This document shows positions 47,387 through 56,394 of a stretch of 64,000 nt of DNA, one piece after another; position 1 is the first letter of the stretch, and the number at the start of each line of letters is the position of its first letter. The notes beneath the pieces are model-generated. The model was not told where the DNA came from and searched no databases. It saw only the letters and a program-made list of their open reading frames with translations. The stretch lies in contig CATXKN010000001.1 in the NCBI GenBank assembly GCA_958370785.1, positions 1 through 64,000 on the forward strand, read 5' to 3'. The position numbers and the translations under genes are program-made. The stretch comes from an uncultured Collinsella sp. (lineage in GTDB: Bacteria; Actinomycetota; Coriobacteriia; Coriobacteriales; Coriobacteriaceae).

Positions 47387-48643
47387 ATGCTCAACCATCT
47401 CAAACAACACTTTGGCTCCCGACGCACCGGTGGTCACGGAGGCCTGGACATTGCGCGGCATATCGGCCCCGGGCTGCTCGTGACTGTCGGCTTTATCGAC
47501 CCGGGCAACTGGGCCTCCAATATGGCCGCGGGCTCGCAGTTTGGCTACGCGCTGCTGTGGATCGTCACGCTGTCCACGATTATGCTCATTGTGCTGCAGC
47601 ACAACGCGGCACACCTGGGTATCGCCACGGGCGCCTGTCTTGCCGAAGCCACGACGCGCTACCTCCCCCGCTTCGTTGGGCGCGCGGTGCTCGGCAGTGC
47701 CTATCTCGCGACCATCGCCACCGCCATGGCCGAAGTCCTGGGTGGCGCGATTGCCCTTCAAATGCTCTTTGGGCTGCCCGTGCGCGCGGGCTGCGTCATC
47801 GTGGCGGCAGTATCGATGGCGATGCTCATGACGAGCTCCTACAAGCGCGCCGAGCGATGGATCATCGCCTTCGTAGGCGTGGTAGGACTCTCGTTTTTGG
47901 CCGAGCTTGCGCTGGTCAAGGTCGATTGGCCGCAGGCCGCCGCAAGCTGGATCACACCCAGCATGCCCACCGACTCGGCCGCGATTATCGTGAGTGTCCT
48001 AGGCGCGGTCGTTATGCCCCACAACCTCTTCCTGCACTCCGAGGTCATCCAATCTATGCACTTCGAAGGCCAAGGCGAGCAAGTTATCGAAGAACGCCTG
48101 CGCTACGAACTCTTCGACACGCTCTTTTCGATGAGCGTGGGCTGGGCAATCAACTCGGCCATGGTCATCCTGGCCGCAACGACCTTCTTTGCGCACGGCA
48201 TTGTCGTAGACGACCTCGCCGTCGCAGCGGCCACGCTCTCCCCCATCTTGGGTCCGGCGAGCTCGACCATCTTTGCGGTAGCGCTGCTGTTCGCGGGACT
48301 CTCGAGTAGCGTGACAGCGGGCATGGCGGCGGGAACCATCACCGCGGGCATGTTCGACGAGGAATACGACATCCACGACCGACATTCCTCGATCGGGGTA
48401 GCGGCCTGTTTCGTCGGCGCTGTGACGGCGTGCTTGGTCGTCCCGAATCCTTTTGAAGGTCTCATTTGGAGCCAGGCGCTGCTGTCGCTTCAGCTGCCGA
48501 TTACGGTCTTTGTGCTCATACGGCTCACCAGTTCGACCCGCGTCATGGGCAAATACGCCAACTCGCGCCCGCTCAACGCGCTGCTCGTAGGGATCGGTGC
48601 CATCGTGACGATTCTCGATGTCGTGTTGCTGACAGGGATGTAA
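47387..48643 (+). CDS. mntH: Nramp-family divalent metal transporter
   Basis: The 418-residue protein has about 11 membrane helices. The Nramp metal-binding motifs are present: DPGNW in helix 1 and MPHNLFLHS in helix 6. It probably imports manganese with protons; iron is possible. ATG 47387 follows AGGAACC, 75 bp after gpmA, so co-transcription is likely (GpmA here is cofactor-dependent, so no metal link is implied). The symbol is by family. Confidence 0.88.
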   Translation: MLNHLKQHFGSRRTGGHGGLDIARHIGPGLLVTVGFIDPGNWASNMAAGSQFGYALLWIVTLSTIMLIVLQHNAAHLGIATGACLAEATTRYLPRFVGRAVLGSAYLATIATAMAEVLGGAIALQMLFGLPVRAGCVIVAAVSMAMLMTSSYKRAERWIIAFVGVVGLSFLAELALVKVDWPQAAASWITPSMPTDSAAIIVSVLGAVVMPHNLFLHSEVIQSMHFEGQGEQVIEERLRYELFDTLFSMSVGWAINSAMVILAATTFFAHGIVVDDLAVAAATLSPILGPASSTIFAVALLFAGLSSSVTAGMAAGTITAGMFDEEYDIHDRHSSIGVAACFVGAVTACLVVPNPFEGLIWSQALLSLQLPITVFVLIRLTSSTRVMGKYANSRPLNALLVGIGAIVTILDVVLLTGM

Positions 48644-48671
48644 TGGGGCGGGGCACCTACCCAGGCAAACG

Positions 48672-48886
48672 TCTCGATCTGTAACATCTAGACCCGCTTT
48701 TGATGTCTAGATGTTACAGATCGAAATCATTCCGAGGGACAGCTCCGTTTGTCTCAATCTGTAACAGATAGAGGGGTTTTACGTGTCTAGATGTTACAGA
48801 TTGAGATCTTCTGCCGGACGGTTTTGGTTTGTCTCGATCTGTAACAGGAAGACCCGTTTTGAGCCGTTAGACGTTACAGATTGAGA
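48672..48886. repeat. 80-bp-period hairpin array, 3 units
   Basis: Units at 48672-48726, 48752-48806 and 48832-48886 are exactly 80 bp apart. Loops (GGAAGACCCGTTTTGAG type) are in the reversed orientation. This array lies between convergent genes. Confidence 0.92.
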
Positions 48887-48958
48887 CAAAAGGTCGGCCG
48901 GACTCACAACAGACAGGATCGGCCAACAGCAACCGTGATCCCTTGGGGACGGAGGAAT

Positions 48959-48996
48959 CAAAAGGGCCCCGGCCGGGATGACCGACCGGGGCCCTT
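48959..48996 (-). terminator. Terminator of the rubredoxin gene
   Basis: AAGGGCCCCGGTCGG pairs with CCGGCCGGGGCCCTT, followed by TTGATT on the minus strand. Confidence 0.8.
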
Positions 48997-49035
48997 GGAC
49001 AGAGCTATGTTCGGCTTTCGCCGTGTGCCTGCGAG

Positions 49036-49179
49036 CTACTCCTCGACGAGCTCAAACTGATCGGGACCGACGCCGCACACCGGGCACACATAATCCTCGG
49101 GCAGCTCGGGCGTATCGACCTCAACCTCGTAACCGCAAACGACGCACACGAACTTATACGTCTTCTTCTCCTCAGCCAT
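49036..49179 (-). CDS. Rubredoxin-like protein
   Basis: This 47-residue electron carrier has CVVCGYE and CPVCGVG, the four iron ligands. It is shorter than classic rubredoxins (about 52 residues), with the segment between the two knuckles reduced. Start is ATG 49179 with GAGAGGAG ahead; the frame reaches 49218 without support. It may exchange electrons with the adjacent flavin reductase. Confidence 0.88.
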   Translation of the reverse strand: MAEEKKTYKFVCVVCGYEVEVDTPELPEDYVCPVCGVGPDQFELVEE

Positions 49180-49223
49180 GATGTTCTCCTCTCGAACGTG
49201 ACTGGTGATGTACTTCACTTATT

Positions 49224-49251
49224 AGTATATGTTCTCAATAATATAATGCAA
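49224..49251 (-). promoter_or_regulatory. Rubredoxin promoter
   Basis: On the minus strand TTGCAT and TATACT are 16 bp apart in a strongly AT-rich stretch between the flavin reductase and rubredoxin genes. Confidence 0.6.
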
Positions 49252-49268
49252 GTGTTTTTAAAACATTT

Positions 49269-49772
49269 CTAGCCTTGATAGGACGAGGCCTTCGGAGGCG
49301 TCTTGCCCTTCAGAACCTTGTGATAGTAATCGTAGGTGAGCGGTGTCTCGTCGCTCAGGCGCTCGGCATCCTCGACCTCGCCGATAAACAGCAGATGCGT
49401 GCCCACATCCACAGCGTCGATCAAACGGCAGCTAAACAGGGCCGCCGCGTGCTCGGGCACATAGGGCATGCCCAGAGCCGTCTCGCGGGTCTCGTATTTG
49501 GCAAACTTGTCATAATCGCTGCTGGTGCGGAACCCAAAGTTACCGATGTAGAGCATGTCGGCGGTCTGATCGATAACGGTCAGTGCGAACGCTTTGGCCG
49601 ATGCGATGACGCCCGAGGTGACGTTGTCCTTGTTCACGGCAACCGAAATGCGCGGCGGCATGGACGTCACCTGCACCGCCGTGTTGATGACGCAGCCAGC
49701 GCGCAGCCCATCTGCCGCGGCGCTCACCACGTACAGACCGCTCGGCATGGTAAAGAACGCAGTTTTGTCCAT
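49269..49772 (-). CDS. Flavin reductase-like FMN-binding protein
   Basis: The 167-residue protein is of the flavin reductase domain family (SGLYVVSA, VQVTSMPPRISVAVNK, FALTVIDQ). The N-terminal part of high-molecular-weight rubredoxin in clostridia has this same fold fused to rubredoxin; here the two are separate neighbours. It probably moves electrons from NAD(P)H to rubredoxin or oxygen. ATG 49772 has GGGGAG. Confidence 0.88.
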   Translation of the reverse strand: MDKTAFFTMPSGLYVVSAAADGLRAGCVINTAVQVTSMPPRISVAVNKDNVTSGVIASAKAFALTVIDQTADMLYIGNFGFRTSSDYDKFAKYETRETALGMPYVPEHAAALFSCRLIDAVDVGTHLLFIGEVEDAERLSDETPLTYDYYHKVLKGKTPPKASSYQG

Positions 49773-49898
49773 AACGATCACTCCCCTAACCCGGGTTGGA
49801 ACCTCATGGATGTATGTACCCACAAAAAGGCGGCGCCCATAACGGACGCCGCCTTTGAGACATATGTGTCAGAACAGTAAGCAAGATGAAACGCCCGC

Positions 49899-49966
49899 AG
49901 TTGCGGTGAAATAGTTCCTGATTAAAGCCAAATACCCGATAGGCAGGAACTATTCCACCGCAACTT
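49899..49966. repeat. 69-bp-type palindrome, copy 2
   Basis: AGTTGCGGTGAAATAG and TATTCCACCGCAACTT form the arms; the centre differs from the other copies (TTCCTG/CAGGAAC instead of GGGACTG/CAGTCC), yet pairing is kept by matching changes on both sides. It lies 11 bp past the smpB stop codon. Confidence 0.8.
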
Positions 49967-49977
49967 ATACAGAGCGC

Positions 49978-50448
49978 CTAGCGGTTACGCTCCTTGAGGG
50001 CGCGGTCAATCTCGCGCTGGACATCGCGCTTGGCCATATCCTCGCGCTTGTCGTAAAGCTTCTTGCCGCGGCCTAGGCCCAGCAGCAGCTTGACGCGACC
50101 GTCGGTATTAAAGTAGAGCTCCAGCGGCACCAGGGCATAGCCGCGATTACGTAGCTTACCGTCAAGAAAATCAATCTCCTTGCGGTGCAGCAGCAGACGA
50201 CGGCGGCGATCAGGGTCGCGGTTCCACACGCCACCATGGCTATAAGGGTGAATATGCAGGCCCACGAGCCAGCACTCGCCGCCACGAATCAGTGCAAAGG
50301 TGTCGGTGATCTGGCACGCGCGCTCGCGAATCGACTTGACCTCGGTGCCACTCAGCTCAATGCCGCACTCAAAGGTCTCATCGATAAAGTACTCGTGGTG
50401 TGCCGAGCGATTCTTGGAGATGAGCTTGCGCTCGCGCTTACTGGGCAT
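49978..50448 (-). CDS. smpB: SsrA-binding protein
   Basis: The 156-residue protein binds tmRNA and rescues stalled ribosomes. Family phrases ISKNRSAHHEYFI, GIELSGTEVKSIR and RGKKLYDKRE are clear. ATG 50448 overlaps the end of the TPR gene by 11 bp, so translation is coupled; an earlier frame runs to 50589 but has no support. No tmRNA gene was seen in the window. Confidence 0.95.
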   Translation of the reverse strand: MPSKRERKLISKNRSAHHEYFIDETFECGIELSGTEVKSIRERACQITDTFALIRGGECWLVGLHIHPYSHGGVWNRDPDRRRRLLLHRKEIDFLDGKLRNRGYALVPLELYFNTDGRVKLLLGLGRGKKLYDKREDMAKRDVQREIDRALKERNR

Positions 50449-51355
50449 CGCTGGCCTCCTCGGTCCCATCGACGTTTGAGCCCGCGGCGTCGCGCTTTGC
50501 CTTGCGCTCAGCATTGAGCTCGGCGTCGCTCTCGCGCACCAGTTTGATAATCGCCGCGCAGGCCTCCTCGCCCACAAGGTCGCGAGCACGCACTGTCAGG
50601 CGCGTCGCCTCCTGCTTGTCGCCGTCGCTTGCAGCATCGGTCGCGCACATAATCAGGCAGATGGCAATCTCGGCCGAAGGCGAGGTCGGCACGCCTTGCA
50701 GGGCCAGTTCACCCATCACGTGCTCGTCGCTCTCCTCGGCGGCATCCGGATAGGTGGTATGAATCTTGTTGAGCAGGCGCGTCGTGTGTGCATCGTTGGG
50801 CGCTAAGCGCAGTGCTAGACGCGCGCAACCCACGGCGGCCGAGACATTCTCGGTCTCGGGCTCCAAGAAGTACTGGCCCAGGTTGGAATAGGCGCGGGCG
50901 GCGCACTTGCCGTCGCTCGCACGCTCCAGTACCGAAAACGAGAGCGATGCCCATTCCTGCTTGTCCTCGAGTGCGCGGAACAGCTCGGCCAGGTCCAAGC
51001 GATAGTTGCAGTTCATGGGGTCCCAACGCACAGCCTGCATCAGGGCATTACGAGCGCTCACATAATCCTGCTGGCGAATGTAGGCAAACGCCATGTCAGA
51101 ATACAGGCGGTCAAACGGCACCTCGACCTGCACGAGCTCGCGCGGATCCTTCTCCACACGGCGATAGGCCAAGCGCTCAAACTTGCTATCGAAGCTAAAG
51201 TATTGGCGCTTCTCCTCCGTCTTGCACTCGGCGTCGATATACTCCTCGGCGAGCTCCACCAGACGCTCCAACAGCGGCGTCGCCGTAGCTAGGTCGCCCT
51301 GCGCCAGATAGTTCTCGGCATACGTGATGTCTTGCAAGCTGATGGGCAGATCCAT
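50438..51355 (-). CDS. Tetratricopeptide-repeat protein
   Basis: The 305-residue soluble helical protein has TPR-like repeats in the centre (FAYIRQQDYVSARNALMQAV, then AARAYSNLGQYFLEPE). It ends in an acidic, Ala-rich tail. Role unknown; it is coupled to smpB, which may point to a translation-related job. ATG 51355 has GAGGAG. Confidence 0.82.
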   Translation of the reverse strand: MDLPISLQDITYAENYLAQGDLATATPLLERLVELAEEYIDAECKTEEKRQYFSFDSKFERLAYRRVEKDPRELVQVEVPFDRLYSDMAFAYIRQQDYVSARNALMQAVRWDPMNCNYRLDLAELFRALEDKQEWASLSFSVLERASDGKCAARAYSNLGQYFLEPETENVSAAVGCARLALRLAPNDAHTTRLLNKIHTTYPDAAEESDEHVMGELALQGVPTSPSAEIAICLIMCATDAASDGDKQEATRLTVRARDLVGEEACAAIIKLVRESDAELNAERKAKRDAAGSNVDGTEEASDAQ

Positions 51356-51411
51356 GGCTACTCCTCGATCTGAGCGAAACACGGCAGATGCCGCATATAC
51401 GGTCAATACAC

Positions 51412-51440
51412 AAAACCCGGGTCTCTTTCGAGGCCCGGGC
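51412..51440 (-). terminator. Terminator after the tRNA genes
   Basis: CCCGGG pairs with CCCGGG around a short loop and is followed on the minus strand by TTTTGTG. Confidence 0.7.
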
Positions 51441-51450
51441 GTTCATTTTG

Positions 51451-51527
51451 TGGTAGCCCGTACCAGATTCGAACTGGTGATCTCCGCCTTGAGAGGGCGG
51501 CGTCCTAAACCGCTAGACGAACGGGCC
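51451..51527 (-). tRNA. tRNA-Glu (anticodon CUC)
   Basis: Acceptor stem GGCCCGT/ACGGGCT, D-loop, anticodon stem CCGCC/GGCGG around CTCTCAA, T-arm GTTCGAAT and an encoded CCA are all visible. Confidence 0.93.
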
Positions 51528-51544
51528 ATATGTAGCAAATGCAA

Positions 51545-51618
51545 TGGCTGGGATGGAGGGAGTCGAACCCCCATTGACGGAACCAGAATCCGCTGTCCTG
51601 CCATTAGACGACATCCCA
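51545..51618 (-). tRNA. tRNA-Gln (anticodon CUG)
   Basis: Acceptor stem TGGGATG/CATCCCA, anticodon stem GCGGA/TCCGT around TTCTGGT, T-arm GGTTCGACT and encoded CCA are visible. It lies 17 bp upstream of the tRNA-Glu gene, probably in one transcript. Confidence 0.93.
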
Positions 51619-51894
51619 ATGACTGCATTGCTGCGCTCGGCTGTGCCTTTGCGCAAGAAAGAAATATACGGGAAGTCCCGCCATGACGCAAGCCCCAATT
51701 TTGACTTTTTTGAAATTCGGTCAAATTGGCCTAATTTCGTCCAACCCGTGAAGGACCTGTGAAGCCGACCGCTATACACGAAGGGCAAAACGCCGCGAGC
51801 GGTAGCCGTCAACCGTTGGCAGATTCTACCGCGAAAACGATAGCACCAGGCAACACAATCGAAGTATCAATGATCGCGTAGATATCGAGGCGCC

Positions 51895-52305
51895 ATGGAC
51901 GAAGAGCTTGATTACCTATGGGAGACCCTGGGCCTCGAGATCACTGCCGACCTTTGGCCCGAACGGGACAAAATCCATCCCACACTGCGCCCCGCCATCA
52001 CGGTGATGCAGGCAAACTACCGCCGTGCCTCATTTTTGATCATGCGGACGTCATGGCATGCGGCGCTCCCCGACCTCAAGCGCATCCAGGCAAGCCTCGT
52101 CGAGCTGTCCGGCATGCCGACCGTCATATCCGAGACGAACCTGGAGCGGCGGCAGCGCGAGCGCCTGCAGCGGCAACGGATTCCGTTTATCTGCCCCGGC
52201 ATTCAGGCATACCTGCCCTTTATGGACGAAGAGTACTGGAGCGACACGCCCGACAAGCACGTAAAGATCTACGACCCACACGAATGGGCGCAACTGGAGG
52301 ACTGA
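51895..52305 (+). CDS. Unknown protein, 136 residues
   Basis: The soluble, basic-to-neutral protein contains RQRERLQRQRIPFICPG followed by a YLPFM motif. Similar phrases occur in some winged-helix-type proteins of gut bacteria, but I cannot assign a family. The ribosome site is weak (GAGG), though codon use and length support a gene. Confidence 0.65.
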   Translation: MDEELDYLWETLGLEITADLWPERDKIHPTLRPAITVMQANYRRASFLIMRTSWHAALPDLKRIQASLVELSGMPTVISETNLERRQRERLQRQRIPFICPGIQAYLPFMDEEYWSDTPDKHVKIYDPHEWAQLED

Positions 52306-52350
52306 CTGGGGCAGGCCCGCGCTCGAAACGGGACGTGCTTTCCGCAGCCG

Positions 52351-52710
52351 CTACAGCAACGCCTCGGTCCAAGCCGCTTCCTTAAAGCCAGGAATCGCAA
52401 AGTCATCGCCCACCAGCAGCGGGCGTTTAACCAGCATGCCGTCAGTTGCCAGCAGCTCATAGCATTCCTGGTCCGTCATACCCGCATCCAGACGCGCCTT
52501 CAGGCCCAGCTCTCGATATTTCATGCCCGACGAGTTAAAGAAGCGTCGCATCGGCAGCCCCGAACGAGCAATCCAGGTCGCAAGTTCCTCAGCCGAAGGA
52601 TTGTCTGTAACAATATCGCGATCGACGTACTCAACCCCATGCTCGTCCAACCAGGCCTTGGCCTTTTTGCACGTCGAGCATTTGGGGTATTCAACAAACA
52701 GTACGGTCAT
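52351..52710 (-). CDS. ArsC/Spx-family thioredoxin-fold protein
   Basis: The 119-residue protein begins with a thioredoxin-fold CSTC motif (YPKCSTCKKAK) and has the ArsC-family features NPSAEELATW, FFNSSG and LLVKRPL-like motif (MLVKRPLLV). Such proteins are arsenate reductases or regulators like YffB/Spx. ATG 52710 follows GGAGGA. Confidence 0.85.
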   Translation of the reverse strand: MTVLFVEYPKCSTCKKAKAWLDEHGVEYVDRDIVTDNPSAEELATWIARSGLPMRRFFNSSGMKYRELGLKARLDAGMTDQECYELLATDGMLVKRPLLVGDDFAIPGFKEAAWTEALL

Positions 52711-52802
52711 GGGAATCCTCCGAATATAGATCGGCCAACGCAGGTGCGCACCATACGAGGCGCCTTAGCATGATGGGCCAATTGTAGCCCACGGGTCACA
52801 CG

Positions 52803-53855
52803 CTAAACGAAGCGTACCCCGAATCCGCGTTTGATGAACGGCAGCAGCTCCATTGCCTCGGACGTGATATGGCCCGCAACGTTCATGCGCTCGTCACCGG
52901 GAAGATCAACCCGCGCAATCTCAAGCTCGCCTTCGTAGCGCCCATAGCCACTATTGCTCACAGCGATCGACCCCGTCTTTCGCGGCACGCCGGCACCGGT
53001 ATCCGTCGGCACGGAATCCGGCTTAAGCGTCGTGCGCGACTCCTGAGACCTAAAGATGAGGGTACTCGAATCGGGCCGGTCGTGATGAATCTGCCCGCGC
53101 ACATAGGCATAGCCGGGGTCAAGCTCGCATTGCAAATCCACGTATCCGGCAGAAACTTGAGCAAACCGCGCCCAGCCCGCATCGGAAAGATCGGGGTCGC
53201 CGACCAACACAATGTCGCAATCGGCGCCATGTGCAAGCTCAAGCATGTTGAGGGCAACCTTTGACGCGCGACCGCGCTGCTCCTCAACCGTCGGCAGTCC
53301 TTCGAATACCGGCCCGCGAACGTTGGCATCACCCGGCACAAAAGCCATGATTTCGAAGCCAAGCGCCGCAAGACGAAGATTCGTCCGAGCAATGTCTTCC
53401 AGAGCTAAACCGGTATAAGGCTTGGGATAAAAATTGTGGCAGGCGGCAAAACGAGTCACATCGGCACCGGCTTCTCGCCACGATGCGATTTCATCAGAAC
53501 TCACCGTCGATGCATTGACCACAATGTGAAATACACCGGACAACTCCGCGACCCGCTGGGCGCTAAAGCCATAGTCCAAACGAAGGTATTCGAGCCCCAG
53601 GTCACGCAGATCCTCGATACGCTCAAGCCCGAGCAAATCGCACGTGCGCGGCCCCACATCGGCAATGAGCGCAATGCCGCGGGCGGAAAGCAGCGACAGC
53701 ACATGACGGACCTTATCGGCATATGCCGCTCCCCCATCCTCGGGAATATGCAGCGAGGTAAACGCATAGCGCGCACCCGCCGCGGCACCACGCTCAATCG
53801 TCCGCTCAATATCCTGCAGAGGGCTGGAAAGATAAATCGAAATACCCGTTTTCAC
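52803..53855 (-). CDS. mupG: 6-phospho-N-acetylmuramidase (MupG/DUF871 family)
   Basis: The 350-residue TIM-barrel protein matches the MupG (formerly DUF871) family: GISIYLSS, TSLHIPED and ADVGPRT near the start, a C-terminal extension domain. MupG cleaves MurNAc-6-phosphate from GlcNAc in cell-wall disaccharides. This fits the murR-murQ-murP genes just upstream. Start is GTG 53855 with AAAGGAG at 9-base spacing. A terminator lies between murP and this gene, so it is probably expressed by read-through. Confidence 0.88.
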   Translation of the reverse strand: MKTGISIYLSSPLQDIERTIERGAAAGARYAFTSLHIPEDGGAAYADKVRHVLSLLSARGIALIADVGPRTCDLLGLERIEDLRDLGLEYLRLDYGFSAQRVAELSGVFHIVVNASTVSSDEIASWREAGADVTRFAACHNFYPKPYTGLALEDIARTNLRLAALGFEIMAFVPGDANVRGPVFEGLPTVEEQRGRASKVALNMLELAHGADCDIVLVGDPDLSDAGWARFAQVSAGYVDLQCELDPGYAYVRGQIHHDRPDSSTLIFRSQESRTTLKPDSVPTDTGAGVPRKTGSIAVSNSGYGRYEGELEIARVDLPGDERMNVAGHITSEAMELLPFIKRGFGVRFV

Positions 53856-53871
53856 GCTTCAACGCTCCTTT

Positions 53872-53905
53872 AAAAAAGGCCGGCGGAGCAGTTAGCCCCG
53901 CCGGC
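53872..53905 (-). terminator. Terminator between murP and mupG
   Basis: GCCGGCGGGGC pairs with GCTCCGCCGGC, followed by CCTTTTTT. The T-run runs into the ribosome site of mupG, so attenuation of mupG is likely. Confidence 0.8.
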
Positions 53906-53972
53906 ACAACCATAGCATCAAGAGATCTGCGGCACGTCAAGACGTTCGAATGACATGGCGCGCAGCATCAGG

Positions 53973-55403
53973 CTACTCGCCAAAAAACTCGTTGATCTTC
54001 TGCTCGTCGACGCCAAAGAACCACGTCAGGACAAAGCCGGCGGCATAGGCAAGCAGCATAGCGGCAACGTAGCCGAGCTGCTGGCCAGGAACGACGATCA
54101 GCAGGCCAAACAGACCGGAAACGCCCTGAGAAACCGTGCCGATGTGAAGCAGCGCCGCGAGCGCGCCGCCAAATCCGGCACCCAGGCAGGCCGTCACAAA
54201 CGGACGAACGAGCGGCAGCGTAACGGCATACATCAGAGGCTCGCCCACGCCCAGGATGCCAACGGGGATGGACTCGGCGACATACTTCTTGAGCTTGGCG
54301 TTCTTGGTCTTAAAGTACAGCGCCAAACCGGCACCGACCTGGCCGCCGCCAGCCATCATAAGGATGGGCAGCAGGTAATTGATGCCCTTGGTAGCGCCGT
54401 CGGGATCGTTGAGCATAGCGTGGATCGGCGTGAGCGCCTGATGCAGGCCGACGGACACCAGCGGCAAAAAGCCTGCCGACAGGATATAGCCGCCCAGGAC
54501 GCCCAGCTTCTCGAAGATAAAGGTGAGGACGCTAAAGATCGCGGTCGTCAGCCAAGCGCCAACCGGCTGGATGACAAGCATCAGAGCAAAGGCGCCGATG
54601 ATGAGCACCAGCAGCGGGGACAGGAACGTATCGAGCGCGTTGGGCATGACCTTGCGAATCTGACGCTCCATCCAGGCAAAAAACGCACCAGCGATGAGAG
54701 CCGCGATCATGCCGCCCGCTGCGGGGTTGTACTGCGCATTGGTGAGCGGCAGCAGAATGGCAGTGGCAGGATCAGCAGCGCCAGGCGCAAGCAGGGGCAT
54801 GGCGCTGTTGGCGATACACATCATGCCGGCGATACCGCCCAGCGCAGCGGAGCCACCAAACTCGCGTGCCGCGTTATAGCCCACCAAGATGGGCAGATAG
54901 GCGAAGAGGGCCCAACCCATGGAACGAATGCCCTGGTACCACCACTCGCCTGCAAGCGCGCCTGCCGTCGAGACGTTAATGACGTTGCAGATACCGTTGA
55001 TGAGGCCAGCCGCAATGATGCCGGGAAGCAGGGCGACGAAGACATTGGAAATCTTCTTGAGGAAGGCCTGAACCGGCTTGGACTCGTACTTGGCCTTCTG
55101 CGCGGCCTTGTTTGTGGCCGCAGCGTCAACCACGCTCTCATCAGCAACGCCTTTCGCAAGGCCGGTGAGCTTGGAGAACTCCTCGAGCACCTTATTCACC
55201 TTGCCCGGACCCAGCACAATCTGCATCGTGTCGCCCTCGACCAGGCCCATCACGCCGTCGAGTGCCTTAATACCCTCCGTGTCGACGTTGCCCGTGTCTT
55301 TGACGGTCACGCGCAGGCGCGTCATGCACGCCGCGTTTGCCAGCACGTTGTCTTTACCGCCCAAAAGGTCCAGCAGCTTTTGAGCCAGCTCTTTGTTCGT
55401 CAT
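53973..55403 (-). CDS. murP: PTS N-acetylmuramic acid-specific EIIBC component
   Basis: The 476-residue protein carries an N-terminal EIIB domain (active-site Cys in NAACMTRLRV) and an EIIC domain of about ten helices with GEPLMYAV. It imports and phosphorylates MurNAc or MurNAc-containing disaccharides and needs an EIIA from elsewhere, as MurP does. ATG 55403 has AAGGAGGAG. It sits 57 bp after murQ. Confidence 0.92.
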   Translation of the reverse strand: MTNKELAQKLLDLLGGKDNVLANAACMTRLRVTVKDTGNVDTEGIKALDGVMGLVEGDTMQIVLGPGKVNKVLEEFSKLTGLAKGVADESVVDAAATNKAAQKAKYESKPVQAFLKKISNVFVALLPGIIAAGLINGICNVINVSTAGALAGEWWYQGIRSMGWALFAYLPILVGYNAAREFGGSAALGGIAGMMCIANSAMPLLAPGAADPATAILLPLTNAQYNPAAGGMIAALIAGAFFAWMERQIRKVMPNALDTFLSPLLVLIIGAFALMLVIQPVGAWLTTAIFSVLTFIFEKLGVLGGYILSAGFLPLVSVGLHQALTPIHAMLNDPDGATKGINYLLPILMMAGGGQVGAGLALYFKTKNAKLKKYVAESIPVGILGVGEPLMYAVTLPLVRPFVTACLGAGFGGALAALLHIGTVSQGVSGLFGLLIVVPGQQLGYVAAMLLAYAAGFVLTWFFGVDEQKINEFFGE

Positions 55404-55460
55404 AACTCCTCCTTGTATTGGGCATCTCTTCTTGATGTCATATCTGCTCACGCCGTGCAC

Positions 55461-56384
55461 CTATTGGACATCGGCGTTGCCCTTCTCATGGCCACTCACC
55501 GCAGCACGGACATGCCCGCGTGCCTGTTCAAGAGCCACCGCAGCCTGCTCGACATCGCAGTCCAGCAGCACCGAGACAATAGCGGTCTTTACGTGGCCGC
55601 CGGCATCTGCAAGCGCCTGAACAGCGCGCTCGCGCGTGCAGCCGGTCGCCTCCATCACGATGTTCTGGCCGCGCACCACCAACTTCTCGTTCGTCTGCTG
55701 CACATCGACCATCAGGTTTTGGTACACCTTGCCAATCTTGACCATGGCACCGGTCGAAATCATATTGAGAATGAGCTTTTGGACCGTTCCCGCCTTGAGC
55801 CTCGTTGAGCCGGTCAGCACCTCGGGACCGGGCACGGGCTCAATGGCAAGATCTGCACTCTCCCCGATCTTCGACCCTTGGTTACAGGCAATTGCGATGG
55901 TCTTGCACCCAGTTGCTTTGGCGTACACAAGGCCGCCCACCACATAGGGAGTACGACCGCTTGCTGCCAGGCCAACGACAAGATCCTTGTCCGAAAGTCC
56001 ACGCTCCCGCAGGTCGCTCGCGCCAAGCTCCTCGCTGTCTTCGGCACCTTCGACAGCCTTGATAAACGCCGTCTCGCCTCCGGCAATGAGCCCAACAATC
56101 AGATCGGGTGACACACCAAACGTGGGCGGGCACTCCGAAGCGTCGAGCACGCCCAGACGACCACTGGTGCCTGCACCCATGTAAAAGACGCGCCCGCCGC
56201 GCTCGAGTGCCTCAGCAGCCCAGTCGATTGCTGTGGCAACCTGGGGCAACACTTTCGTGACCGACTGGACGGCACGAAGATCCTCATCGTTCATCGTCGT
56301 GACGATTTGCAGCGATGTCATCGTATCGAGGTCCATTGACCTTTGATTACGCTGTTCAGTCGTGAATTTTGTTAAATCGAGCAT
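55461..56384 (-). CDS. murQ: N-acetylmuramic acid 6-phosphate etherase
   Basis: The 307-residue SIS-domain enzyme splits MurNAc-6-P into GlcNAc-6-P and lactate. MGAGTSGRLGVLDASE and the catalytic Glu in ESEC-like region (SECPPTFG) are present, as is the C-terminal UBA-like domain (CTRERAVQAL). ATG 56384 has GAGGTGA and lies 10 bp after murR. A much longer frame upstream is not real. Confidence 0.95.
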   Translation of the reverse strand: MLDLTKFTTEQRNQRSMDLDTMTSLQIVTTMNDEDLRAVQSVTKVLPQVATAIDWAAEALERGGRVFYMGAGTSGRLGVLDASECPPTFGVSPDLIVGLIAGGETAFIKAVEGAEDSEELGASDLRERGLSDKDLVVGLAASGRTPYVVGGLVYAKATGCKTIAIACNQGSKIGESADLAIEPVPGPEVLTGSTRLKAGTVQKLILNMISTGAMVKIGKVYQNLMVDVQQTNEKLVVRGQNIVMEATGCTRERAVQALADAGGHVKTAIVSVLLDCDVEQAAVALEQARGHVRAAVSGHEKGNADVQ

Positions 56385-56394
56385 TTCATTCACC

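Noticed and set aside
49978..51355. tmRNA gene near smpB
   Set aside because: I looked for a tRNA-like end with a tag reading frame around smpB and found none; only tRNA-Glu and tRNA-Gln are nearby.
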